Shown here: piece after piece, positions 1 through 5,606 of the stretch | Numbering within the stretch: the first letter of the stretch is position 1 | How the letters are laid out: every line of letters begins with the position of its first letter | Assembly: GCA_028699735.1 (NCBI GenBank) | Contig: JAQVUB010000190.1 | Coordinates: 1-5,698 of the forward strand | Source of the DNA: Lentisphaeria bacterium | Lineage (GTDB): Bacteria; Verrucomicrobiota; Lentisphaeria; Oligosphaerales; Oligosphaeraceae | Direction of reading: 5' to 3' | Length of the DNA stretch: 5,698 nucleotides | Notes under the pieces: generated by a model | What the model saw: the letters and a program-made list of their open reading frames with translations, nothing else | The model's database searches: none | Told to the model about the DNA's origin: nothing | Program-made: the position numbers and the translations under genes

Positions 1-51
1 TTTTCCAGATTGTTTTCTTTTATCCTGTGTTTGCAACGTTATGTGAGGAAC

Positions 52-864
52 ATGATCAAAGCCAATTACCATACCCATACTTTGTTATGCCATCATGCCG
101 AAGGAACTGTTGATGATTATTGTCGTGAAGCAGTTGCAGCCGGACTTTCGGTTTTAGGTTTTACGGATCATTGTCCATTTCCGGATGGGCGCTGGGCTTC
201 GGTGCGCATGCTCATGTCGGATCTGGCTGGCTATGTGCAGTCAATCAACCAGGCCCGCAGCAATTATCCGCAATTGACGATCCTGGCCGGCCTGGAATGC
301 GAGTATGTCCCGGAATTTGCGGAATTCCAGCGGGATTGTTTTTTGGGCGAATTTTCCCTGGATTATCTGATGGGAGCGGCACATTCCTACTGGTATCAGG
401 GTGAATACAAAGGGATTTACGGGCAAGTTCTGAATGCGGCTCAACTGCAGGCGTATGCGGATTATCTGGTCGATACCATGGCCAGCGGTCTGTATTCTGT
501 CCTGGCGCATCCGGATCTTTTTGCCATGGCTATCTGGCAATGGGATCAAGCCGCCGAGGCTTGCGCCCGCAAGATTCTGGAAAAGGCAGCTCATTACCGG
601 ATGCCTCTTGAAATCAATGCCTATGGTCTGCGCAAACCGAAAAAGGAGTTCGCGGAAGGGGTTCGAAGCATGTATCCGATGCGGGAATTCTGGCGCCTGG
701 CTGCCGAATATGACATCGAGGTACTCCCCGGCTCGGATGCCCATCGCCCGGAGGATGTCTGGGGCAATACCGACGAATGCATCGCTATCGCAAAACAGTT
801 CGGCTTGAAAGTGATTAATGAGGAGTTTTTGACGCGAGTTCAAAAAGTCCAGCTGCCATTGTAA
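52..864 (+). CDS. hisJ: PHP-family histidinol-phosphatase (HisJ/HisK type)
   Basis: A 270-aa cytoplasmic metal-dependent phosphatase of the PHP superfamily. The family hydrolyses L-histidinol phosphate to histidinol, the penultimate step of histidine synthesis. Metal ligands are visible in order: HTHT (residues 7-10), HH (14-15), FTDH (37-40), GLECEY (80-85), AAHSYW (109-114), LAHPD (151-155), LEIN (186-189) and GSDAH (227-231). This is the full PHP set, and the length matches stand-alone HisJ. The frame is open back to a TTG at 10, but the ATG at 52 puts the HTHT motif at the expected N-terminal position. A GAGGA at 45-49 supports this ATG, although its spacing of about 2-3 nt is short. No other his gene is visible. 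A different phosphoester substrate is possible, since PHP enzymes vary in specificity, but the overall motif set favours histidinol phosphate. Confidence 0.87.
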   Translation: MIKANYHTHTLLCHHAEGTVDDYCREAVAAGLSVLGFTDHCPFPDGRWASVRMLMSDLAGYVQSINQARSNYPQLTILAGLECEYVPEFAEFQRDCFLGEFSLDYLMGAAHSYWYQGEYKGIYGQVLNAAQLQAYADYLVDTMASGLYSVLAHPDLFAMAIWQWDQAAEACARKILEKAAHYRMPLEINAYGLRKPKKEFAEGVRSMYPMREFWRLAAEYDIEVLPGSDAHRPEDVWGNTDECIAIAKQFGLKVINEEFLTRVQKVQLPL

Positions 865-870
865 TTCTGA

Positions 871-1066
871 AAGTAATGGGTCAGTAACTGGGTAACAGAG
901 GAATTCTTTTTAACAACGAAAAGCACGAAACGACCCGAAAAAATTGCATGGAAGCGGCGTTGACTGCTAACATGCGTCGTACTTCCCATGCAATTTTTTC
1001 GGGTCATTTTGTGTCTTTTGTTGTTAAAAAAAATTCCTCTGTTACCAAGTTACTGACGCATTACTT
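871..1066. repeat. 196-bp palindromic element containing the CACGAA-type module
   Basis: Two 81-nt arms (871-951 and 986-1066) are reverse complements without gaps and with 8 mismatches by my count. The outer 35 nt have 2 mismatches, the inner 20 nt (932-951 against 986-1005) are perfect, and the six mismatches between them are all transitions. The 34-nt centre (952-985) can extend the stem through CGGCG (955-959) and CGTCG (975-979), leaving a loop of about 15 nt. It begins 6 nt after the hisJ stop. The middle of each arm carries the T-tract-AACAAC-A-tract module also found at 2237-2350 and 5288-5325; the outer 35 nt are unique to this copy. There is no transposase frame inside. It may be a MITE/REP-like non-autonomous element or a 3'-end RNA structure. 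No simple U-tract follows the stem, so it is not called a terminator. Confidence 0.9.
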
Positions 1067-1105
1067 CTGAAAAATCTTCTCGGGAAGCAGTTTTTTAGGT
1101 TACGA

Positions 1106-1133
1106 TTGAAAAATTGCTGCGGGGTATTATATT
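1106..1133 (+). promoter_or_regulatory. Likely sigma70-type promoter for the thi4 transcript
   Basis: TTGAAA (1106-1111) and TATATT (1128-1133) are separated by 16 nt. Transcription would start near 1140, just before the first paired base of the TPP riboswitch at 1142. That placement is the main support. An overlapping TATTAT at 1125-1130 has too short a spacer (13 nt). Confidence 0.55.
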
Positions 1134-1141
1134 TTTTTTTG

Positions 1142-1233
1142 TCGAATCGGGGTGTCCTGGTATTTATTGTCACCGGGGCTGAGATTACACCCGTTTAACC
1201 TGATCCGGATCATACCGGCGTAGGAAATTGCGA
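1142..1233 (+). promoter_or_regulatory. TPP riboswitch (THI element) controlling thi4
   Basis: This is the thiamin-pyrophosphate aptamer. The conserved CTGAGA (1179-1184) and CCTGAT...GCGTAGG core (1199-1224) are intact. Stems can be drawn directly: P1 TCGAAT (1142-1147) with ATT-g-CGA (1227-1233, one bulged G); P2 GGGTGT (1150-1155) with ACACCC (1187-1192); P3 CCTGG (1156-1160) with CCGGG (1173-1177, one G-T wobble); P4 CCT with AGG; P5 CCGG (1205-1208) with CCGG (1215-1218). It lies about 207 nt before the thi4 ATG and next to a plausible promoter. By family knowledge, TPP binding closes P1 and lowers expression. The aptamer does not cover the thi4 ribosome site, so a downstream expression platform is needed. 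Confidence 0.96.
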
Positions 1234-1335
1234 TGACAAGTTTGCCGCCCCTGAAAGCCTTCCGGGCAAGCCTGAAAGCGGTGATTTTCTGCGTGTTTAA
1301 GAACCGAGTCAATAATCAGCCGGCAGCGCAGAACC

Positions 1336-1362
1336 GGGATTGCATTGGAAAGCGATCTTTTT
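1336..1362 (+). terminator. Candidate riboswitch-controlled terminator (weak)
   Basis: GATTGC (1338-1343) can pair with GCGATC (1352-1357) around an 8-nt loop. Two G-T wobbles (1336-1337 with 1358-1359) may extend it, and TTTTT (1358-1362) follows. The stem is short and includes a wobble, so it is weak alone. Its 5' strand ATTGC(A) at 1339-1344 can instead pair with (T)GCGAT at 1229-1234, which contains the 3' strand of riboswitch stem P1. That is the layout expected of an antiterminator. Inferred from base pairing by eye only. Confidence 0.3.
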
Positions 1363-1428
1363 GCAGGGCAAAGTGCGGTTTCCCTGTTTATGCTGCTGTC
1401 GTGCTGCAAATTGACCCTTTGCAAGAAA

Positions 1429-1433
1429 GAGGA
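1429..1433 (+). promoter_or_regulatory. thi4 ribosome binding site fixing the ATG at 1441
   Basis: GAGGA sits 7 nt before the ATG at 1441, inside a purine-rich run (1425-1437). The frame opens 32 codons earlier at 1345, but that start has no comparable site and would add residues absent from the family. Confidence 0.75.
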
Positions 1434-1440
1434 AAGGCAA

Positions 1441-2226
1441 ATGTCAGCAGAAAATTTGATTACCAGTGCTATTATCAAACGTTATTCTGAGAAGTTGGCA
1501 TCGAATCTTGATTTGGATGTCGCTTTTGTTGGTGCTGGTCCGTCGGCTCTGGTTGCCGCACGCGATCTGGCTGCAGCCGGGTTCAAGACCGCGATTTTTG
1601 AAAAGAGTCTGGCTCCTGGGGGTGGCATCTGGGGGGGGGGAATGCTTTTTAATGAGGCGGTTGTGCAGGACAATGCGTTGCCGAGTTTGTCCTCTTTCGG
1701 CATAACAACCGAGCCTGTAGCGGGTGCAGAGGGGTATTATACGCTGGATTCTGTTGAAATGGCCAGCGGCCTGATTTTTGGCGCATTGCGGGCCGGCGCA
1801 CGGATTTTCAATTCGGTTAGTGTCGAAGACATCATTTTCAAGAATGCGAAAGTCAATGGTCTGGTGATCAACTGGACGATGGTAAAACGGCAGGGAATGC
1901 CCGTGGACCCCCTTACTGTGGTTGCTGAAATCGTTGTCGATGCCACCGGCCATCCGAGTGAAATTTTGAAGTTTGCTTCAGAGAAGGCGCAGGTCAAGCT
2001 GGACACTGCCACCGGCGGGATTGTTGGAGAAAAGCCGATGTGGGTGGATAATGGCGAACTGGAAACCGTTGAAAATACGCGGGAGTATTATCCGGGTCTC
2101 TTTGCCTGCGGAATGAGTGCAACTAATGCTTCCGGCGGATACCGTATGGGCCCGATTTTCGGCGGAATGCTGCTCTCCGGGCAGAAAGTCGCCGTTCAGA
2201 TTGCCGAAAAACTGCGTGCCAACTGA
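1441..2226 (+). CDS. thi4: ADP-thiazole synthase Thi4, archaeal/bacterial type
   Basis: A 261-aa enzyme of the Thi4 family. It builds the ADP-thiazole precursor of thiamin from NAD and glycine; archaeal-type members use free sulfide, while yeast Thi4 sacrifices a cysteine. Visible features are a dinucleotide fold with GAGPSA (31-36; Ala replaces the third Gly), the acidic Glu54 ending the second strand, GGGIWGGG (60-67), VVDATGHP (165-172) and RMGPIFGGML (235-244). The donor position, immediately before [MV]DP, is Cys in yeast and typically His in archaeal enzymes; here it is Pro154 in GMPVDP (152-157). With no Cys there, a non-suicidal, sulfide-dependent reaction is likely, but that is inferred. 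The upstream TPP riboswitch independently supports a thiamin role. A ten-G run encodes part of GGGIWGGG. No other thi gene is in the window. Confidence 0.93.
   Translation: MSAENLITSAIIKRYSEKLASNLDLDVAFVGAGPSALVAARDLAAAGFKTAIFEKSLAPGGGIWGGGMLFNEAVVQDNALPSLSSFGITTEPVAGAEGYYTLDSVEMASGLIFGALRAGARIFNSVSVEDIIFKNAKVNGLVINWTMVKRQGMPVDPLTVVAEIVVDATGHPSEILKFASEKAQVKLDTATGGIVGEKPMWVDNGELETVENTREYYPGLFACGMSATNASGGYRMGPIFGGMLLSGQKVAVQIAEKLRAN
1631..1640 (+). repeat. Ten-G homopolymer inside thi4
   Basis: Ten consecutive G residues span codons 64-67 (Trp-Gly-Gly-Gly) of the conserved GGGIWGGG motif. The reading frame is intact with ten. A gain or loss of one G would truncate the protein. This could be a slippage hotspot in the cell or simply a place where a sequencing error is likely. 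Confidence 0.95.
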
Positions 2227-2236
2227 TAAAAGCCCC

Positions 2237-2350
2237 TTTTTTAACAACGAAAAAACACGAAAAGGCACGAAAATTCAGATTGGTATGATCACCACCCTAA
2301 CCAAACTTTAAAAAGTTCGTGCTTTTTTGTGCCTTTCGTGGTTAAAAAAA
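2237..2350. repeat. Second CACGAA-type palindromic element
   Basis: The arms 2237-2271 and 2316-2350 are imperfect reverse complements (about 80% by eye, allowing one-base shifts) around a 44-nt spacer. The left arm has T6, AACAACG, then ACGA at exactly 2247, 2257 and 2267, with A-tracts between. The right arm ends GGTTAAAAAAA, so its complement starts TTAACC rather than TTAACA. The left arm is nearly identical to 5288-5325. The spacer has its own short inverted repeat, TTGGT (2280-2284) with ACCAA (2300-2304). It starts 10 nt after the thi4 stop and ends 27 nt before the larC ribosome site. No U-tract follows the stem. Confidence 0.85.
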
Positions 2351-2388
2351 CTGCACCCTGCACCCTTTCAGACAATTAGGAGTGATCC

Positions 2389-3669
2389 ATGAAAATTCTC
2401 AGTATCGAGCCTTTGTCCGGAGCAGCCGGAGATATGATTCTGGCCAGCCTGATTGATCTGGGCGCGGATTTGCAGCAAATCACGGCACAGGTTCAAAGTG
2501 CCGGACTGACGGGCTTTTCCCTGCATTTTCAGCGCCGCCTTTGCAAGCATGGCATTCTTTGCGGATATCTGGAAGTTATTACTCCGGAATTTGCAGCGGA
2601 ACATCAGCCTTCGGCGCATGCCCACGATCATTCGCATGAGCATAGCGTGGAGTCTGCAACAGTCCCTGGTGATCATGAATTGCCCCGGCATGTGCATTGC
2701 CATCGTGGACTGGCGGAAATTCTTGAAATGCTGCATCGGAGCGAGATCAGTTCCCAGGCTAAAGTATGGGCGGAGAAAATTTTCCGGCGCCTGGCTGCAG
2801 TGGAAGCGGAGATTCATGGGGTCACTCCCGAGGAGATTCATTTTCATGAGGTAGGTGCGGTTGATTCAATCGTGGATATCTTCGGCACCTGTATTGCACT
2901 TGATCTGCTGGGGGTGGAGAAAATTTACTGTCCCGGGCACAAGATCGGGCATGGGACGGTTCGTTGTGCACATGGCCTGATGCCGGTGCCGGCGCCGGCA
3001 ACCGCACGATTGCTCGAGGGTTTTCCGGTCACTCGTCTGGATATTGAATCGGAATTGACGACGCCTACTGGGGCAGCTGTTTTGACGACATTGAGTTCTG
3101 GAACACTTTATTCCGGCGCCTGTAAAATTCTTGCGACCGGTTATGGTCATGGGCGCAAAGAATTCGACTCGGTGCCCAATCTGCTGCGGTCGGTCTTGTT
3201 CGAAGTCGAAGAGTCTGCTGACGAGCTGAAAAGTGGGCTGGTGACGGTGCTGGAATTCGAGACGGATGACCAGACTCCGGAATCCCTGGGCAGTCTGATG
3301 GAAAAACTGCTGGGCGCTGGTGCTCTGGATGTCTCCTATTCTGCCGTTCAGATGAAGAAGAACCGGCCCGGACAGCATGTGCAAATCCTTTGCCAGGAAG
3401 CGCAACAGCAACCCCTTTGCGAGCTGGTTCTGCGGGAATCAAGTACTCTGGGTATCCGGATGCGTCAGGAACAGCGCCTGACCCTGAAACGTCGCCTGGT
3501 GGAAGTGGAAACCCCTTGGGGAAAAGTAGTCTGCAAAGAGGTGTTGCGGCCTGGCGGACTGGTGGAATATGTTCCGGAGTATGAAGCCGCCAAAGCCCTG
3601 GCGGAAGCGCATAATCTGCCATTGCGTCAGGTGATGGCGGCGGTTTCCCGCTGGGAACAAAGGCCGTAA
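2389..3669 (+). CDS. larC: LarC, nickel insertion protein for the nickel-pincer cofactor
   Basis: A 426-aa protein of the LarC (former DUF111) family. LarC inserts nickel into the pyridinium bis-thiocarboxylate mononucleotide, using CTP by family knowledge, to finish the nickel-pincer cofactor of lactate racemase and related enzymes. Seen here: N-terminal SGAAGDM (10-16); a histidine-rich loop (72-105, ten His) suited to nickel binding; HFHEVGAVDSIVDIFG (151-166); TTPTGAA (224-230); then a C-terminal LarC2 domain with ETDDQTPE (291-298, usually ETNIDDMNPE-like), STLGIR (352-357), VEVETPWG (371-378) and PEYEAAKALAE (396-406). LarC1 and LarC2 are in one frame, unlike Lactiplantibacillus plantarum, where a programmed frameshift joins them. 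AGGAG at 2378-2382 is 6 nt before the ATG. larA, larB and larE are not in the window. Confidence 0.93.
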   Translation: MKILSIEPLSGAAGDMILASLIDLGADLQQITAQVQSAGLTGFSLHFQRRLCKHGILCGYLEVITPEFAAEHQPSAHAHDHSHEHSVESATVPGDHELPRHVHCHRGLAEILEMLHRSEISSQAKVWAEKIFRRLAAVEAEIHGVTPEEIHFHEVGAVDSIVDIFGTCIALDLLGVEKIYCPGHKIGHGTVRCAHGLMPVPAPATARLLEGFPVTRLDIESELTTPTGAAVLTTLSSGTLYSGACKILATGYGHGRKEFDSVPNLLRSVLFEVEESADELKSGLVTVLEFETDDQTPESLGSLMEKLLGAGALDVSYSAVQMKKNRPGQHVQILCQEAQQQPLCELVLRESSTLGIRMRQEQRLTLKRRLVEVETPWGKVVCKEVLRPGGLVEYVPEYEAAKALAEAHNLPLRQVMAAVSRWEQRP

Positions 3670-3689
3670 AGTTACAGGTGACACATCTT

Positions 3690-3850
3690 TGGGGTGCAGT
3701 TCCCAAAAGGTAGAGGCTGTCCAGAAAGGGTTCAGGGTTTAGGTTTAAAATGTGGCGTAACCGGCCCGGTTGCGATTTCTGTTAGCACTCCCACGCCCGA
3801 ACGGTCTCGGTTGCCCCGGGGGGCTACCTCCTTTTGGGACCTGCACCCCA
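3690..3850. repeat. Palindromic element unrelated to the CACGAA family
   Basis: The arms 3690-3713 and 3824-3850 are inverted. The outer 21 bp have one mismatch, followed by a 3-nt indel before a shared terminal TAG/CTA. The 110-nt interior has smaller hairpins, AACCG-GCC-CGGTT (3759-3771) and CCGA...TCGG (3797-3810), and a CCCCGGGGGG run. It starts 20 nt after the larC stop and ends 63 nt before the next ATG. It shares no visible sequence with the other repeats. It could be a MITE-like element or a structured leader RNA of the downstream gene. Confidence 0.75.
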
Positions 3851-3902
3851 TCTTTGCCAATCAGGGTTTCTAAACGGATCGTTTTCAAACTGCATACTCG
3901 AC

Positions 3903-3906
3903 AGGA
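3903..3906 (+). promoter_or_regulatory. Ribosome binding site fixing the oxidoreductase start at 3914
   Basis: AGGA lies 7 nt before the ATG at 3914. The frame is open back to 3770, but the extra 48 codons run through the right arm of the palindrome and precede the dinucleotide-binding strand that normally begins this family. Confidence 0.65.
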
Positions 3907-3913
3907 TGGAATC

Positions 3914-5257
3914 ATGAAACTGATTATTGTTGGAGGGGGTTCTGCCGGCTTGGCTTCTGCATTGGCGGCTGCGCGGAATGGTGCAGAGGTGCTCCTCGTT
4001 GAGGCGGACAGCAGCATTGGCGGCGACCTGTTTTCCGGTATGCCTCTGTTGGGAGCATATACCTCTCTGGGGGTGTCCTGTGTAAAAGGAATTTTAACGG
4101 AAATCTTGGACATGTGCGAAGCATTGTCGCCTGGCGGGCACCCCGGGCCAGTTTGCGACTGGCGAAGTGTTGTCGGATTATGTCTGGATCCGGAAATCCT
4201 TCGTCTGGCAATCCTCCAGTTGCTTCAGAAATATGGCGTCCGCATCCTCTTGAATACCCGGATCACTGATGTGCGTGTGACTGCCGGGGTAGTGCAGCAA
4301 TTGCTGGCCTCTTCGCCGGTTTCGCAGACCTGGCTGGATTGTAATGCGGCCATTGATGCAAGCGGCGGAGGATTTATCACTAAGCTCTGTGGCGGCGAAG
4401 TGATGTTTGGATCGGAAAGCGGCGAATTTCAGCCCTTGAGTCTGACCTTCCGGATGTGCAATGTCGATTATCCGGGATTTCTACGTTTTATCCGTGATAA
4501 TCCCGGCGAAGCGCTCCTATGTGACAATCCGGTACTTGAGCGGGATCGACATCAGGCAGCCAGAAATCTGTATGAGAAGGGCTTCCCTTATGTTGCGTTG
4601 GCAGCAGCAGGTAAACTGCTTGGCGAAGCGATTGAGCGTGGGGAACTGCATCCCTGTACCGCTGCCTTTATCACACCGACTTCACTGCCAAGGCAGGAAC
4701 TTTGCCTGAATGTCACCCGGGTGTCAGGCGTCAATTGCCGGGATTCCTCGCAGCTGGCAACGGTTTTATATGAATTGAACGGGCAGATTATTCGAACCGC
4801 GGAATTTTTCCGCAAGAAAGTACCTGGCTTCCGGCAGGCTTCGATCAGTGCAGTAATGCCCAGGCTGGGGATGCGGGAAAGCGGACGAATTGTTGGCGAA
4901 TATGTTTTGTCACAGGATGATGTCATTCAGGCCAGACGTTTTCCGGATGCGGTTGCTCATGGCAGCCACCATGTCGATATTCACGGCAGCGGAACGGCTC
5001 AGGTGCGAATCCCGGTGCGCGACGGCCTTTCGTATGAGATTCCCTACGCTTGTCTTCTGCCGCGCAATCTCGCTAATCTGATGGTTGCCGGAAGATGCAT
5101 TTCCTCCGATCGCGGTGCCAATGGTTCTGCACGAGTTATGGGTACCTGTATCGCTACCGGTCAGGCAGCCGGATGTGCCGCCGCTTTGCTGCTGAAACTG
5201 CAAAAGAAAAATTTCCGCGAGCTGGATCCTGCGGATTTTACCACCGGATTGTGGTAA
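3914..5257 (+). CDS. FAD-dependent oxidoreductase (FAD_oxidored family), substrate unknown
   Basis: A 447-aa flavoprotein matching the FAD_oxidored pattern common in environmental bacteria. The N-terminus is an FAD-binding Rossmann strand, KLIIVGGGSAGLA (GGGSAG 7-12), with acidic Glu30 in LLVEADSSIGG. The mid-protein motif IDASGGG is in the place where related proteins usually have DATGDGD. The C-terminal flavin-binding segment starts near residue 391: VAGRCISSDRGANGSARVMG, followed by GQAAG (416-420). RFPDAVAHG...DIHG precedes it, also typical. There is no signal peptide or membrane segment, so it is probably cytoplasmic. It stands alone: the 244-nt gap before it and the repeat after it argue against an operon with larC. 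The exact reaction cannot be read from the sequence. Confidence 0.82.
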   Translation: MKLIIVGGGSAGLASALAAARNGAEVLLVEADSSIGGDLFSGMPLLGAYTSLGVSCVKGILTEILDMCEALSPGGHPGPVCDWRSVVGLCLDPEILRLAILQLLQKYGVRILLNTRITDVRVTAGVVQQLLASSPVSQTWLDCNAAIDASGGGFITKLCGGEVMFGSESGEFQPLSLTFRMCNVDYPGFLRFIRDNPGEALLCDNPVLERDRHQAARNLYEKGFPYVALAAAGKLLGEAIERGELHPCTAAFITPTSLPRQELCLNVTRVSGVNCRDSSQLATVLYELNGQIIRTAEFFRKKVPGFRQASISAVMPRLGMRESGRIVGEYVLSQDDVIQARRFPDAVAHGSHHVDIHGSGTAQVRIPVRDGLSYEIPYACLLPRNLANLMVAGRCISSDRGANGSARVMGTCIATGQAAGCAAALLLKLQKKNFRELDPADFTTGLW

Positions 5258-5287
5258 AAAGAGTTTTGTAGAGGGCGCCCAACACGC

Positions 5288-5325
5288 TTTTTTTAACAAC
5301 GAAAAAACACGGAAAGACACGAAAA
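5288..5325 (+). repeat. Half copy of the CACGAA-type repeat
   Basis: A T-tract, AACAACG and two more ACG units spaced exactly 10 nt apart (5299, 5309, 5319) are separated by A-tracts. It differs from the left arm at 2237-2275 at about two positions over 39 nt. No reverse-complement arm is visible downstream, so this is a single arm. It begins 30 nt after the oxidoreductase stop, in the same orientation as the other left arms. Confidence 0.85.
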
Positions 5326-5395
5326 TTTAAGGGGGTTGTTGCTTTGTCGCATGATCCTTTGCTGGCAAAATTCTTATGTGGTCAGATTGGCTGTA

Positions 5396-5478
5396 CTGCT
5401 TTGCGTCGGAGGCGACATGGAGCGCCGTTACCCCCATCGGCACAGGCATCGCGGCGCGCTTTCATGACCGCAAAGCAG
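5396..5478. repeat. Imperfect inverted repeat in the terminal gap
   Basis: CTGCTTTGCG (5396-5405) is the perfect reverse complement of 5469-5478. Inside it, CATG (5416-5419) faces CATG (5463-5466) and GCGCCG (5422-5427) faces CGGCGC (5452-5457), giving an interrupted stem around about 24 nt. The rest of the gap 5258-5606 has no supportable gene. It also holds the half repeat at 5288-5325 and a weak AT-rich hairpin at 5553-5574. Confidence 0.5.
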
Positions 5479-5606
5479 CGGAAGAAAAAGTTTTTTCACA
5501 GATACAAAACACATATTAAACCAATAGCTTGCGTATGCGGTTGCAAACTTTCCTCAAAAATATTTGGTTTTGAGTAAGACAAAGAACGGTCTGGTGTCTG
5601 CTCAGT

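Larger units (their letters stand above)
1234..1440 (+). other. Long thi4 leader / expression-platform region
   Basis: These 207 nt separate the TPP aptamer from the thi4 start. They hold a weak hairpin plus T-tract (1336-1362) and a short direct repeat CCTGAAAGC. An 85-codon open frame begins at ATG 1233 and runs past the thi4 start to 1490 in another frame; I do not recognise its product and do not call it a gene. The region is presumably transcribed as an untranslated leader. Confidence 0.5.

Noticed and set aside
10..51. Extended hisJ N-terminus from the TTG at 10
   Set aside because: Adds 14 hydrophobic/basic residues before a family that normally begins next to the HxH motif; the ATG at 52 has its own GAGGA.
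241..843. 200-codon open frame on the - strand opposite hisJ
   Set aside because: Lies wholly antisense to a gene with a full PHP motif set; its translation shows no family motif and it has no separate context.
1444..1953. 169-codon open frame on the - strand opposite thi4
   Set aside because: Shadow of thi4; Cys/His/Arg-rich with no recognisable domain.
2237..2350. Short periodic repeats that could be taken for a CRISPR array
   Set aside because: The units are about 10 nt with no unique spacers of CRISPR length, and no cas genes are present.
3065..3706. 213-codon open frame on the - strand opposite larC
   Set aside because: Pro/Arg-rich translation typical of an antisense shadow; the + strand carries conserved LarC motifs throughout.
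3727..3747. Telomere-like AGGGTTC/AGGGTTT/AGGTTTA run
   Set aside because: Only about three imperfect 7-nt units inside a palindromic element; most likely chance.
5553..5574. Hairpin CTCAAAA...TTTTGAG as a terminator
   Set aside because: Seven mostly A-T pairs with an 8-nt loop and no T-tract on either strand.
5344..5577. 77-codon + strand frame starting at TTG in the terminal gap
   Set aside because: Rare start codon, no good ribosome site, no recognisable domain, and it spans an inverted repeat and AT-rich text.
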